Shown: positions 14,084 through 23,233, counted from the first letter of the stretch. The stretch is 64,000 bases of DNA from Chloroflexota bacterium (GCA_019637815.1 JAHBUZ010000010.1:62001-126000), one strand, 5' to 3'. Notes: generated by a model from the letters alone, not told the origin. Numbers and translations are program-made.

Positions 14084-16402
14084 ATGCCAGGGCGATCGCC
14101 AGATGCCGACCTGACACCCGCGCATCCCCCCGGTGAGCACGGCCCGGATGGAGCTGCGGGTGGCTCGGTGAGCCATCCGACGCCCCTCGCGTGGCTCGCG
14201 GTCGTCATCGCGGCCCTCGCGTTCGGGGCGTGCCTGCTCCTGGCGATGAGCGGCGGCGGCCGCGTGGACATCCCGTGGATCCCGTCGCTGGGCATCCGGT
14301 TCGAGCTCGAGTTCGATGGCCTCGCCGCGATGTACGCCCTTCTCGCGACGGGCATCGGGGTCGCGGTGTTCACGTACGGCGCCGGCTACCTGCCCATCCA
14401 CCTGCATCACGCGCATCGGCCGCGCGACGACGATCGCCGGTTCTGGCCCTGGATGCTCCTGTTCATGGCGGCGATGGTCGTGCTCGCCTGTGCCCAGGAC
14501 CTGATCGTCCTGTTCGTCGCCTTCGACCTGACGGCGGTCGCCTCGTACTTCCTCATCGGCTTCGACCGCGAGCGACGCGACGCCCGGGGCGCCGCGATGA
14601 TGGCGCTCCTGGTCACGGTGACCACGGCGGTCCTGATGCTCATCGGCGCGGTGCTGCTGTCCGTGGAGCACGGCACGTCGTCGATCCCGACGCTCATCGA
14701 CGTGGCCGAGGCGGGACCCGTCACCACGCTCGCCACCCTGCTCATCGCGGTCGCGGCGCTCGCCAAGAGCGCCCAGGTGCCGCTCCACTTCTGGCTGCCG
14801 CGGGCGATGGAGGCACCGACGCCGGTCTCCGCCTACCTCCACTCGGCGGCGATGGTCGCCGCGGGCGTCCTGGTCATCGGGCGCATCCACCCGCTGCTCG
14901 CCCTCGAGCCGATGGTGCTCGATGGACTGCTGGTCATCGGCGTGTGCTCCATCGTCATCGGCGGGTTGCTCTCGCTCGCCCAGGATGAGCTCAAGCAGGT
15001 GCTCGCCTACAGCACGGTGTCCCAGTACGGCTACGTCGTGGTGCTGTATGGCCTCGGCGGCCCGGTCGCTGCGGGTGCCGCCGCGTTCTACGTCATCGCG
15101 CATGCCATCGCCAAGAGCGCCCTGTTCATGACCGCGGGCACGGTCATCCTCGCCACGGACGAGACCCGGCTGTCACGGCTGGGCGGCCTGGTCCGCCCGA
15201 TGCCCCTGCTCGCGGCGGCAAGCGGTGCCGCGGCGATGGCGCTCGCGGCCCTCCCGCTGACCATCGGCTTCTTCAAGGACGAGCTGTTCTTCGCGGCTGC
15301 GACCGAGCGCGGGCCGCTCACGGGCATCGTGGCGGTGCTCGCGGCGGCGCTCACGCTCGCCTACATCGGGCGCTTCTGGCTGCGGCTGTTCGCGGGTCCG
15401 CTCGGCATCGAGCCCCACGCCGTGCCCCGGCTGCTGGTCGTGCCCATCTTGGTCCTGGGTGTGCTCGGCATCGCCGGTGGCATCGTGGTCGAGCCGTTCG
15501 CGCGGCTGGCGGAAGCGGCCGCGTCGGTGACGTACGGCGCCCCGGTGGCGATACACCCCGCCTACCACCTCGACACCCGCCCCGAGAACCTGATGGCCCT
15601 CGCCGCCTGGCTCGTGGGCGCCATCATCCTGGTCGCGGCGCCGATCCGGCAGCCCATCGTGACTCGGGTCGCGGTCCTGGGTGGGCGTCTGGGTCCCCGG
15701 CGCTGGTACGGCGCGCTGCTCCAGGGTCTCAGCCGCCTCTCGGATGCGATCCACGGTGAGGAGGTCCGGGACCTGCGTCGCAGCGTGGCCGCGGTCCTGG
15801 TGCCCACCGGCGTCCTCATCGGCATCGGGTTCCTCGCCACGCCGTCCGCGTGGGACTACCGGATCGGGGACATCGGGCGGGAAGACCTGCCGGTGGTGGT
15901 GCTGCTCGGGCTGGGCGTGGGTGCCGCGCTCACGGTGACCCGCGATCCGGGTCGGCTGCGGCCGGTGCTGGCGCTGTCCGTGCTGGGCTTCGCCCTGGCC
16001 GCGGTGTACGCCGTGATGGCCGCCCCGGACGTGGCCCTCGTGGCGGTCCTCGTGGAGGCCGTGTATACGCTCGTGTTCGTGGCCGTGTTCGCGGTGCTGC
16101 CCCTGAGCCAGCGGGCCGCGGCATCCGCGGCGCATACCGCCCGCCGGCGTCGCGACCTCGCGGCAGGCGTGATCGCGGGGATCGGTGCGTTCATCACCAT
16201 CTGGGCGGCGTTGTCCCGGGAACCCTCCCAGCGCGGTGACGCCCTGGAGCTCATCCGCCTCACGCCACAGGCCCACGGCAGTGACGTGGTGACGGTCATC
16301 CTCGCGGACTTCCGCGGCCTCGACACGATGGTCGAGATCACGGTGCTCGCGGTGGCGGTCGTCGGTGCCACGAGCCTGCTGCGGCGTGGGAGGTCCTGGT
16401 GA
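14084..16402 (+). CDS. mrpA: Mrp cation/proton antiporter subunit A
   Basis: A 772-residue polytopic protein of the NuoL/MrpA family, the largest subunit of the seven-subunit Mrp (Mnh/Sha) sodium/proton antiporter. Proton-channel helices show the usual conserved charged residues, for example ALAKSAQVPLHFWLPRAMEAPTPVSAYLHSA and the TM-embedded Lys in AIAKSALFMTAGTVI. The C-terminal fifth (from about residue 620) carries the MrpA-specific DUF4040-like helices, which distinguish it from respiratory complex I NuoL. It begins the operon; its GTGA stop overlaps the mrpB start. Confidence 0.93.
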   Translation: MPGRSPDADLTPAHPPGEHGPDGAAGGSVSHPTPLAWLAVVIAALAFGACLLLAMSGGGRVDIPWIPSLGIRFELEFDGLAAMYALLATGIGVAVFTYGAGYLPIHLHHAHRPRDDDRRFWPWMLLFMAAMVVLACAQDLIVLFVAFDLTAVASYFLIGFDRERRDARGAAMMALLVTVTTAVLMLIGAVLLSVEHGTSSIPTLIDVAEAGPVTTLATLLIAVAALAKSAQVPLHFWLPRAMEAPTPVSAYLHSAAMVAAGVLVIGRIHPLLALEPMVLDGLLVIGVCSIVIGGLLSLAQDELKQVLAYSTVSQYGYVVVLYGLGGPVAAGAAAFYVIAHAIAKSALFMTAGTVILATDETRLSRLGGLVRPMPLLAAASGAAAMALAALPLTIGFFKDELFFAAATERGPLTGIVAVLAAALTLAYIGRFWLRLFAGPLGIEPHAVPRLLVVPILVLGVLGIAGGIVVEPFARLAEAAASVTYGAPVAIHPAYHLDTRPENLMALAAWLVGAIILVAAPIRQPIVTRVAVLGGRLGPRRWYGALLQGLSRLSDAIHGEEVRDLRRSVAAVLVPTGVLIGIGFLATPSAWDYRIGDIGREDLPVVVLLGLGVGAALTVTRDPGRLRPVLALSVLGFALAAVYAVMAAPDVALVAVLVEAVYTLVFVAVFAVLPLSQRAAASAAHTARRRRDLAAGVIAGIGAFITIWAALSREPSQRGDALELIRLTPQAHGSDVVTVILADFRGLDTMVEITVLAVAVVGATSLLRRGRSW

Positions 16403-16836
16403 GCAGCATCATCGGCGTGGTGGCGCCGCGCCTCCTGGGTCCGGCGCTCATCCTCGCGGCGGCCATCATCGTCAAGGGCTACGCGGACGTCGGGGATGGG
16501 TTCAGCGCCGGGGTCATCGTGGCGACGGCGCTCGCGCTGCGCTACGTCTCGCTCGGCTGGGAGCTCGCCGAGCGGAGCCTGCCCGTCCTTCGCCGAGCGC
16601 CGCAGGTGGCCACCGCGGGACTGCTGATCGCGCTCGCCACCGGGTTCGCGGGCCCCCTCGTGGGTGACCCGCCGTTCACGCACTATCCACGCGCCGGCGA
16701 GTCCGTCATCCACATCGGGACCCTCGAGCTCATCACCGCGGTCGTGTTCGACCTCGGGTTGTTCCTGTTCGTGACCGCCGCGTTCGTGGTGCTCATCCAT
16801 CACCTCGCGCGCCTGGCCCAGGGTGGGCCACGATGA
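16399..16836 (+). CDS. mrpB: Mrp antiporter subunit B
   Basis: A 145-residue MnhB-domain membrane protein with four hydrophobic segments. KGYADVGDGFSAGVIVATALALRYVSLGWE and the C-terminal GTLELITAVVFDLGLFLFVTAAFVVLIH match MrpB. The GTG start overlaps the mrpA stop by four bases, and the stop overlaps the mrpC ATG. It forms part of the membrane arm with MrpA. Confidence 0.92.
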   Translation: MSSIIGVVAPRLLGPALILAAAIIVKGYADVGDGFSAGVIVATALALRYVSLGWELAERSLPVLRRAPQVATAGLLIALATGFAGPLVGDPPFTHYPRAGESVIHIGTLELITAVVFDLGLFLFVTAAFVVLIHHLARLAQGGPR

Positions 16837-17231
16837 CGCTCATCTACGCGCTCGCCGCCGGGGCGTTGTTCGGCATCGGCGCGTACCTCGTGATGCGCCG
16901 CGATCTGCTGCGGGTGGTGCTGGGCGTGGTGGTCATCTCGCAGGCGGCGACCCTGACGCTCATGGCGTCCGCGCTCGGATTCGGCGCGGCGCCCATCTAC
17001 CCCCTGCCCAGCGGCGCCATCAGCGACCCGCTCAGCCAGGCGATGGCACTCACGTCGGTGGTCATCGGCCTTGCCACCACCGCCTTGCTGCTGGTGCTCG
17101 TGCTGCGCGTGGTCGATGTGTTCCGGTCGCAGGGCCTCGACGAGGTGGCCGAGGACGAGGTCGCGCAGGAGGCGACGCTCGACGCGGAGCACGCGCTCGG
17201 CCACGAGGACGAGGAGGCGGCCGCGCGATGA
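16833..17231 (+). CDS. mrpC: Mrp antiporter subunit C (NuoK-like)
   Basis: A 132-residue NuoK/MnhC homologue with three transmembrane helices: LIYALAAGALFGIGAYLVM, VVLGVVVISQAATLTLMASALGF and ALTSVVIGLATTALLLVLVLRVV. The C-terminal tail is long and Glu-rich (EVAEDEVAQEATLDAEHALGHEDEE), probably cytoplasmic and not typical of short MrpC proteins. ATGA overlaps on both sides tie it to mrpB and mrpD. Confidence 0.92.
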   Translation: MTLIYALAAGALFGIGAYLVMRRDLLRVVLGVVVISQAATLTLMASALGFGAAPIYPLPSGAISDPLSQAMALTSVVIGLATTALLLVLVLRVVDVFRSQGLDEVAEDEVAQEATLDAEHALGHEDEEAAAR

Positions 17232-18655
17232 CCCTGCTGTCGCTCGCCATCCTCATCCCGTGGGCCGCGGGCATCGCCCTGGTCGCGGTCGACGGTCGTC
17301 GGCCCGTGGTCGGCTGGGCAGCCGTCGCGACGCTCGGCGGGACCCTCGTGGCACTTGTGGCGCTCGGTGCGGAGGTCCTGACGCACGGTGAGGTGGTGGT
17401 CACGACCGGTGGCTGGCCGCGCGGCGTGGGTATCACCCTGCGTGCCGATGCCGCGGGCGTCCTGTTCGCGGTGCTCTCGGTGGGTGTGCTCCTCGCCGCC
17501 ACGGCGCACCTGGTCATGGGCGGCGTCCGTGAGCGCACGTTCCCGGGCATCGTGGTGCTCCTCGCGGCGGGTCTCACGGGTCTGTTCCTGACCGGCGACC
17601 TGTTCAACTTCTATGTCTTCTTCGAGCTCGCGATGCTCGCCTCGTACGTCCTCGCGACCTATGGCGGCAGCCGACGATCGCTGGGCTCGGCGCTCGTGTT
17701 CACGCTCGTCAACCTGCTGGGGACCTTCGTGTTCCTGCTGTCCGTGGCGGGCATCTACCACGTCACGGGCACGCTGGACATGGCGGCCATCGGCGCCCGC
17801 ATGGATGCCGTGGACCCGAACGCGGGCATCCTCATCGCGGTCGGCTTCTTCGTGGCGTTCTCCGTGAAGCTCGGCCTGTTCCCGTTCCACTTCTGGCTGC
17901 CCACCGTGTACACCGGGGCACGTCCGGCGGTCGCCGCGATCCTGGCTGGTGGTCTCGCGAACGTGGGCGCCTACGGGTTGCTGCGCTTCGGCGGCGAGCT
18001 GCTGCCCCGGGAGCTGGACCTCGCGGCGGGTGCCCTGGTCGTCATCGGCGCGGCGTCGGTGCTGTACGGCGGGGTGCTCGCCATCTCGCGCCACAACGGA
18101 TCGGAGATGCTCGCCTACTCGGCGATCGGCCAAGTGGGTTACGTGCTCGTGGCGGTGGGTATCGGCGGGCCGGTCGGCTTCGCGGCGGCGGTCATGATCA
18201 GCATCGTCAACTCGCTCAACAAGGTGTTGTTGTTCCTGACGACCCGGATGCGTGGCGCGATCGTCGGCTGGGCGTTCCTGCTCGGCGCGCTGAGCGTCGC
18301 GGGCGTCCCGCCCGCCGTCGGCTTCGTGGCCAAGATGGAGCTGTTCCGGGCGGCCGCGGATGCCCCCGCGCTGCTGGTGCTGCTGTTCCTGGGCAGTGCC
18401 ATGTCGCTGCTGTACGCGTTCCAGATCTACCAGTACGACTTCTGGCGTACCGAGCGACACGGCCCCCGCAGCCACAGGAGCCAGCTCGCGGTCCTGGGCA
18501 TCGTGGCCGCCGTGGTGCTGGTGGCCGGCCTGTGGCCCGAGCCGCTGGTGTACCTGAGTGACGCCGCGGCGCGTGCGGTGGGCGGTGCGGCGGTCGTGGT
18601 GGGGGACGGGACGGTCGTGTCCGATGGCCTGCCGGCCGTGACGAGCGCGCCATGA
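17228..18655 (+). CDS. mrpD: Mrp antiporter subunit D
   Basis: A 475-residue proton-translocating subunit of the NuoM/N/MrpD family with about 14 helices. Diagnostic stretches are GDLFNFYVFFELAMLASYVLATYGG (channel Glu in FFELAML), FSVKLGLFPFHFWLPTVYTGARPAVAAIL (channel Lys) and SLNKVLLFLTTRM. The start at ATG 17228 overlaps the mrpC stop; longer readings of the frame run over mrpC and are not used. Confidence 0.92.
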   Translation: MTLLSLAILIPWAAGIALVAVDGRRPVVGWAAVATLGGTLVALVALGAEVLTHGEVVVTTGGWPRGVGITLRADAAGVLFAVLSVGVLLAATAHLVMGGVRERTFPGIVVLLAAGLTGLFLTGDLFNFYVFFELAMLASYVLATYGGSRRSLGSALVFTLVNLLGTFVFLLSVAGIYHVTGTLDMAAIGARMDAVDPNAGILIAVGFFVAFSVKLGLFPFHFWLPTVYTGARPAVAAILAGGLANVGAYGLLRFGGELLPRELDLAAGALVVIGAASVLYGGVLAISRHNGSEMLAYSAIGQVGYVLVAVGIGGPVGFAAAVMISIVNSLNKVLLFLTTRMRGAIVGWAFLLGALSVAGVPPAVGFVAKMELFRAAADAPALLVLLFLGSAMSLLYAFQIYQYDFWRTERHGPRSHRSQLAVLGIVAAVVLVAGLWPEPLVYLSDAAARAVGGAAVVVGDGTVVSDGLPAVTSAP

Positions 18656-19155
18656 GCCACCGAGGACACGTCCTGCTCGGGATCGTGCTGCGGACCTGCG
18701 GTCTGGCGGCCATCTACCTGATGGTGCTCACCAGCCTCGACCCGGGCGACATCATCATCGGCCTGCTGCTGGGCCTGGGCATCGTGCTCGGTCTTCGCGC
18801 GCGCACGGTCGACCACACCGACCACGCACCGCTGCCGGTGCTGCTCCTGGCGTCCGGTCGCATGCTGGCGGGCACGCTCCGGGAGATGGTCGTGGGCACC
18901 TGGCGCGTGGTCCGGTTCTGTCTCGGCGGGCGGGCGCAGCCGGGGTTCGTGGAGATCCCCCGTGGCGATCGGTCCCATCGTGGCGTTGCGCTCTGGGGTC
19001 TGCTCACCGGGGAGGCACCGGACGAATACCCCGTGGACGTGGATGACGCCCGCGGCGTGCTCATCGTGCACCTGCTCCACGCCGATGACCCGGACGCGGT
19101 CCGCGAACGACATCGGGTCGCGCGTGAGCGCACCCAGCGACACCTGGTGCCCTGA
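18652..19155 (+). CDS. mrpE: Mrp antiporter subunit E
   Basis: A 167-residue MnhE/MrpE protein with N-terminal helices LRTCGLAAIYLMVLTSLDPGDIIIGLLLGLGIVLGL, then a soluble domain containing FVEIP and a cytoplasmic helix ending in PDAVRERHRVARERTQRHLVP. MrpE supports assembly and activity of the antiporter. Its ATG overlaps the mrpD stop, and mrpF follows after two bases. Confidence 0.9.
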   Translation: MSHRGHVLLGIVLRTCGLAAIYLMVLTSLDPGDIIIGLLLGLGIVLGLRARTVDHTDHAPLPVLLLASGRMLAGTLREMVVGTWRVVRFCLGGRAQPGFVEIPRGDRSHRGVALWGLLTGEAPDEYPVDVDDARGVLIVHLLHADDPDAVRERHRVARERTQRHLVP

Positions 19156-19157
19156 GC

Positions 19158-19427
19158 ATGCCGGACATCGTCACCACGGTCGCCGTCCTGTGGGCCACGC
19201 TGCTGCTGGTCGCCGGCGGGGTGCTCATCCTGCGCGCGCCCGACACGCTCCACCGGGTGCTCGCGCTGGACGTCCTGGTGTCCGTCCTCATCATGCTGCT
19301 GACCATCCTGTCGTACCAGCAGGGGGTGTCGTTCTACATCGACGCGGCCATCGGCCTGGCGCTGCTGTCGTTCACGGCGACCCTCGTCGCGGCGCGACAT
19401 GTCCTGCGCGGAGGCCCGTTCCGATGA
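19158..19427 (+). CDS. mrpF: Mrp antiporter subunit F
   Basis: An 89-residue protein with three hydrophobic helices, including LLLVAGGVLILRAPDTLHRVLALDVLVSVLIMLLTIL and DAAIGLALLSFTATLVAARHVLRGG. This is the MrpF pattern with its conserved Asp in the second helix. It sits between mrpE and mrpG, overlapping the latter's ATG. Confidence 0.88.
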   Translation: MPDIVTTVAVLWATLLLVAGGVLILRAPDTLHRVLALDVLVSVLIMLLTILSYQQGVSFYIDAAIGLALLSFTATLVAARHVLRGGPFR

Positions 19428-19756
19428 TCGACATGCTGGTCGAGCTCGCGGGCAGCGCGCTGCTGTTCCTGGGCCTCACGCTCGCGACCATCGGGCTGTA
19501 CGCGCTGTTGCGGAAGCCGGACATCTTCCACCAGCTGCATGCGGCGGGCCTGGTGACCAACGCTGCGCTGCTGCTGGTGCTGCTCGCCTCGTTCGCGACC
19601 GGCAGCGCCGAGATCGTCACGAGCGCCGTCCTGGTGGCCGGATTCGTGCTGGTCACGGCCCCGCTCTCGGGACATGCGGTGGCACGGGCAGCGTGGCGGC
19701 GCGACCATCGCCCCCCGGACGAGGCCACGGACGGGGAGCCCGACCCGGACCGGTGA
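19424..19756 (+). CDS. mrpG: Mrp antiporter subunit G
   Basis: A 110-residue MnhG/MrpG protein with three helices and the signature LGLYALLRKPDIFHQLHAAGLVTNAALLLVLL (here IGLYALLRKPD) and APLSGHAVARAAWR. It closes a complete mrpABCDEFG set, so the antiporter should be functional in sodium or pH homeostasis. The hydrophilic tail (RPPDEATDGEPDPDR) is variable. The true start is the ATG at 19424; the same frame remains open upstream over mrpE and mrpF without coding character. Confidence 0.9.
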   Translation: MIDMLVELAGSALLFLGLTLATIGLYALLRKPDIFHQLHAAGLVTNAALLLVLLASFATGSAEIVTSAVLVAGFVLVTAPLSGHAVARAAWRRDHRPPDEATDGEPDPDR

Positions 19757-19870
19757 GGTCGCCGCGCTGAGATCACCGCGCGCGTGATGCCGTGCTGGTG
19801 ACGACCGCGCCGGTGGGGGAGTCCGGGCTCCCTGGGGCTCGGCTCCCTGGGCCCGTCGAGGGCCTGACCC

Positions 19871-20194
19871 CTAGCGGTAGCTGGAGCGCTGGGGCGTGAA
19901 GCAGTCGCTGCAGTAGACGGGCTTCGAGCCGGTCGGCTGGAACGGCACCTTGGCCTCGCGTCCGCAGGTCGAGCACGTCGCGGAGAACATCTGGCGCGTC
20001 CCGCCGTACGAGTCGCTGCCTCGGGCGGACTCGCTGGAGCCGCCGCGCGAGAGCTTGCGCGAGGCCCGGCACGACGGACATCGCCGCGGCTCGCTGAACT
20101 GGCGCTCGGCGTAGAACTCCTGCTCACTGCTCGTGAACATGAACGCCTCGTTGCAGTCGGAACAGGTGAGCGTCCGGTCGGTCATCATGGACAT
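19871..20194 (-). CDS. Double zinc-ribbon protein
   Basis: A 107-residue cytoplasmic protein. An N-terminal zinc ribbon, TLTCSDCNEAFMFTSSEQEFYAERQFSEPRRCPSC, is the zf-trcl pattern with the EQEFYxERxF core. A Ser/Gly-rich linker leads to a second ribbon, SATCSTCGREAKVPFQPTGSKPVYCSDCF (CxxC-x17-CxxC). Such proteins are abundant in Chloroflexota and cyanobacteria and probably bind nucleic acid or act in stress responses; no function is proven. AGAAGGAG seven bases before the ATG at 20194 decides the start. It is convergent with mrpG. Confidence 0.82.
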   Translation of the reverse strand: MSMMTDRTLTCSDCNEAFMFTSSEQEFYAERQFSEPRRCPSCRASRKLSRGGSSESARGSDSYGGTRQMFSATCSTCGREAKVPFQPTGSKPVYCSDCFTPQRSSYR

Positions 20195-20320
20195 GAAAAG
20201 ACTCCTTCTCGAGCGACCCCAGCGTGACTTTCTCGCCGGCGTCGGAGGAGAGGGAGTGACAGTGCTGCCGCGGTGTGTCGGTGCGAGATGCACCTATCCT
20301 TCATCGTACCACGGTCACCG

Positions 20321-20354
20321 GCGCCGGATGCCAGCGTGAGCGCCGGATGCCAGC
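20321..20354. repeat. 19-bp tandem repeat, two copies
   Basis: GCGCCGGATGCCAGC is present at 20321-20335 and again at 20340-20354 (period 19 bp, four-base spacer GTGA). It lies just past the stop of the acyl-ACP desaturase gene, upstream of the zinc-ribbon gene promoter. Function unknown. Confidence 0.75.
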
Positions 20355-20369
20355 GGTCGGGGCCCGAGC

Positions 20370-21284
20370 TCAGCGAGCGTGGGCGCGTTCGCTGCGACGC
20401 TGCACGAAACGCTCCGCCGATGCGTCCAGGTCGCGGAGATACGCGACCAACCGCTCTCGGTCCGCCTCGGCGGCCCCGTCCAGGCCCTCGAGCTCGAAGA
20501 TCCGCCAGTGGCGCAGGATCGGCAGGAGCACCTCGTCGTGGTGGATGCGCAGGTCGAAGATCCCCGCCTGCGCCAGTGACACCGCCTTGCGGAGGTAGCC
20601 CGGGATGCCGCTGCCGGGCATGTCGAAGGCGAGCACTTCCGCGACGATCGCCGACACCGCCTCCGAGGGACGCATCTCGATCGCGGCGCTCAGCACATCC
20701 CGGTAGAACAGCGCGTGGAGGTTCTCGTCCGCGGCGATGCGGCGCATGATCCTGTCAGCGACCGGATCGCTCGAATAGCGGCCCGTGTTCCGATGCGCGA
20801 TGCGGGTCGCCAGCTCCTGGAAGGTGACATAGGCAAGACCCCGCAGCGGATCGGTGCTCTCGCGGTCGTAGCCTCGCTCGACCTGTGCCATGCGCGACCG
20901 CTCGAGCAGCACCGGGTCGATGTTCCTGGTGACGACGAGATAATCGCGCAGCACGATCGCATGACGACCCTCCTCCGCGGTCCAGCGGCCGATCCAGGAC
21001 ATCCAGGCGCCGTCCCCATCGCGGAACATCGAGTGGATCAGGCGGTGGTAGCTCGGCAGGTTGTCCTCGGTCAGCAGACCCACCTCGAACGCCGTCTGGG
21101 CGACCCCCGTCAGGCGGGGCTGGTCGGGCGTCCAGGGCTCACGGTCGAAGTCCTTCCCCAGCCGATAGGGGATGTAGTCGTGCGGGAACCACTCCCGTGC
21201 CACGGCGGCATGGCGATCGTAGAGACGACCCACCTCGGGCTCGAGATCGAGCAACAGGGAGGCGGCGTCGTACGGCGTCGGCAT
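20370..21284 (-). CDS. Acyl-ACP desaturase (soluble diiron, DesA type)
   Basis: A 304-residue soluble desaturase that would introduce a double bond into acyl-ACP chains using O2 and reduced ferredoxin. All diiron ligand motifs are visible: Glu in LLTEDNLPSYH, the EExxH motif in WTAEEGRHAIVL, Glu in TFQELATRIAHRNTGR, and DENLH in IAADENLHALFY. The closest match is mycobacterial/actinobacterial DesA rather than plant stearoyl-ACP desaturase. ATG 21284 is preceded by GGAG at seven bases; ATG 21302 is six codons upstream. A longer frame to 21455 is unsupported. There is no partner reductase nearby. Confidence 0.85.
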   Translation of the reverse strand: MPTPYDAASLLLDLEPEVGRLYDRHAAVAREWFPHDYIPYRLGKDFDREPWTPDQPRLTGVAQTAFEVGLLTEDNLPSYHRLIHSMFRDGDGAWMSWIGRWTAEEGRHAIVLRDYLVVTRNIDPVLLERSRMAQVERGYDRESTDPLRGLAYVTFQELATRIAHRNTGRYSSDPVADRIMRRIAADENLHALFYRDVLSAAIEMRPSEAVSAIVAEVLAFDMPGSGIPGYLRKAVSLAQAGIFDLRIHHDEVLLPILRHWRIFELEGLDGAAEADRERLVAYLRDLDASAERFVQRRSERAHAR

Positions 21285-21464
21285 CGGCAGTCTCCGGCCC
21301 ATCCAGAGGCCAAGGCAGCCGATGGCGACCTGGTGACGACCGGGGACCGATCGTACCCCGGATGACGCGGGACGGTCCGACAGCCCTGGCTCCGCGAGAC
21401 ATGGCTGCGTCCCGATCCACGCAACGAGACGATCCACCACCGACAGGTCGACCATCGCGACATC

Positions 21465-21701
21465 ATGGCTCAGGCGTCCAATGGCATCCCTTGGGCATCG
21501 GAGCTGATGAAGCCATCGCCCACGGGCGCGCCGGTTCCCGCCGGTTCTGACCGGGCGACGGCCACGGAGGCGCTGCGGGCCGCGGGCACCGCGGACCAGG
21601 CGCTGGCCGATGTCGCCGGTGTCAACGCCGCACGGTTGCTGGGCATCGACGGCGATGCCGCCCGGGCATGGCCGACACCGGCTGGTCCATCGACCGCGTG
21701 A
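21465..21701 (+). pseudogene. Possible C-terminal remnant of an amidohydrolase-like gene
   Basis: A short frame of 78 codons whose second half, TEALRAAGTADQALADVAGVNAARLLGI, resembles the extreme C-terminus of metal-dependent amidohydrolases, where NAARLLGI-type motifs follow the last catalytic residues. No other part of such an enzyme is present. It may be a decayed fragment or a chance resemblance. It lies in the 580-base gap between the desaturase and the next small gene, which otherwise looks empty. Confidence 0.25.
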
Positions 21702-21864
21702 TCCCGCGGAATGTCCGCTGACTGGCCCGACGGCCTGAGAAGCGTGCCCTCGACGGCTCGCCGCGGGTGGTCTTCTGCGTCACATCAGCGGTCGATGCGC
21801 ATGGACCGCACGGTCCGACATGGTGTGCGGTCCTCGCGCCGCCACGGTGTGGGACGATGACGTG

Positions 21865-22011
21865 ATGGACGAGTCCCCCGGTCGTCTCGGCGAGCGTCTC
21901 TCGGTGGCTGCCGCCGACGCGGTGGAGGTCGCGTGGGAGTTCGTCAAGCTCTGGCTGTTCTGGCCGATCGAGCTGATCTTCGAGGTTCGCGAGCGTCTGC
22001 GACGTCCCTGA
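21865..22011 (+). CDS. Small amphipathic/membrane protein
   Basis: A 48-residue ORF, MDESPGRLGERLSVAAADAV followed by a continuous helix rich in Trp, Phe and Leu (WEFVKLWLFWPIELIFEV) and a basic end RERLRRP. The pattern of an acidic soluble start, one hydrophobic helix and a positive C-terminus suggests a peripheral or single-pass membrane peptide. No family is recognised. The coding case rests on composition alone. Confidence 0.4.
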   Translation: MDESPGRLGERLSVAAADAVEVAWEFVKLWLFWPIELIFEVRERLRRP

Positions 22012-22147
22012 CACGGGTCGGGTCGCGCGAGTCGGCCGCGGACACCCGATCGGATCGTCTCCAAACCATGGGATGATGTATCCGATCACGTCCTCATCGC
22101 AGGCGTGGCACATCCACCATGCGCGCTCGCGGCAGAGGTATCCCGTC

Positions 22148-23233
22148 ATGGCTGACCGCTTCCCGACCATCCGTCTCGCCGCTGCCCAGGCGACGCCCGT
22201 GTTCCTCGATCGCGATGCCACCGTGCGCAAGGCCTGCCGGATCATCGAGGAGGCCGGGGATGCGGGTGCTGACGTCGTCGGCTTCCCGGAGGGATTCCTC
22301 CCTGCACATCCGCTGTGGTTCCACTTCCACCCGGCCACGAGCCCGGTCGCCATGGCGCTCTCGAAGGAGCTGTTCGCGAACGCGGTGACCGTGCCCGGCC
22401 CGGCCGTGGATGCCCTTGCGGCCGCTGCTCGTCGTGCCGATGTCCACGTCGTGATCGGGATCTGCGAGAAGGACCCGGGCTCCATGGGCACGATGTACAA
22501 CTCGCTGCTGATGCTCTCGCGGACGGGCGAGATCGTGGGCGTGCGGCGCAAGGTGGTGCCGACCGTGGGCGAGCGCATCGTCCACACCGGTGGCTCGGGC
22601 GACAGCGTGCGGGTCTTCGAGACGGAGTTCGGGGCCGTCAGCGGGCTGATGTGCGGTGAGAATTCGAACCCCCTGCTGACCTACTCGATGCAGGCCCTCG
22701 GTGCGCGCGTGCATGTCGCGGCTTGGCCGAGTTTCTTCAACCGGAGCGTGGACATGTGGTCCATCGCGGACATCGCCTGTCGGTCCATCGCCTACCAGAA
22801 CGCGGCCTTCGTCATCAGTGCGGTGAGTGGCGTCGACGACGTGATGCTCGAGCGCATCCCCGCCACGGCTGAGGACCGGACCCAGATGGAGGACGCCAGG
22901 ACCAGGGGAGGCTCGGCCATCTACGCGCCCGGCGGGCTGCTCCTCACCGGTCCGGCGCCGGGAGGTGACACCCTGCTCGTCGCGGAGGCGGACCTCGAGC
23001 GCATCGTGCCGCGCAAGATCGTCCACGACTACGCGGGTGACTACAACCGCTTCGACATCTTCCAGCTCGTGGTGAACGTGAGCCCAGGTGGTCCACCGAT
23101 CCGGATGGGCAGCACCGGTCTCAACGCGATCGACGCCCAGCGCGCCGATGGCCCGGTGCTGCCGCAACTGACCGTCGGGGCCGTGCCGCCACTGCTCCTC
23201 GGATCCGAGATGCAGGCGGGATCGGAGGACTGA
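22148..23233 (+). CDS. Carbon-nitrogen hydrolase, nitrilase branch
   Basis: A 361-residue nitrilase-superfamily enzyme. The catalytic triad is present: Glu48 in FPEGFLPAHP, Lys135 in VRRKVVPT and Cys169 in LMCGENSNPL. PEGFLPAHPLWFHF and the CGEN(S)NPL context, rather than CYD or CWE of amidases, place it nearer true nitrilases and cyanide or aliphatic nitrile hydratases. The expected reaction is hydrolysis of a nitrile to a carboxylate and ammonia, but the substrate is unknown. GAGG nine bases upstream supports ATG 22148 over the longer frame from 22073. It stands alone. Confidence 0.85.
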   Translation: MADRFPTIRLAAAQATPVFLDRDATVRKACRIIEEAGDAGADVVGFPEGFLPAHPLWFHFHPATSPVAMALSKELFANAVTVPGPAVDALAAAARRADVHVVIGICEKDPGSMGTMYNSLLMLSRTGEIVGVRRKVVPTVGERIVHTGGSGDSVRVFETEFGAVSGLMCGENSNPLLTYSMQALGARVHVAAWPSFFNRSVDMWSIADIACRSIAYQNAAFVISAVSGVDDVMLERIPATAEDRTQMEDARTRGGSAIYAPGGLLLTGPAPGGDTLLVAEADLERIVPRKIVHDYAGDYNRFDIFQLVVNVSPGGPPIRMGSTGLNAIDAQRADGPVLPQLTVGAVPPLLLGSEMQAGSED

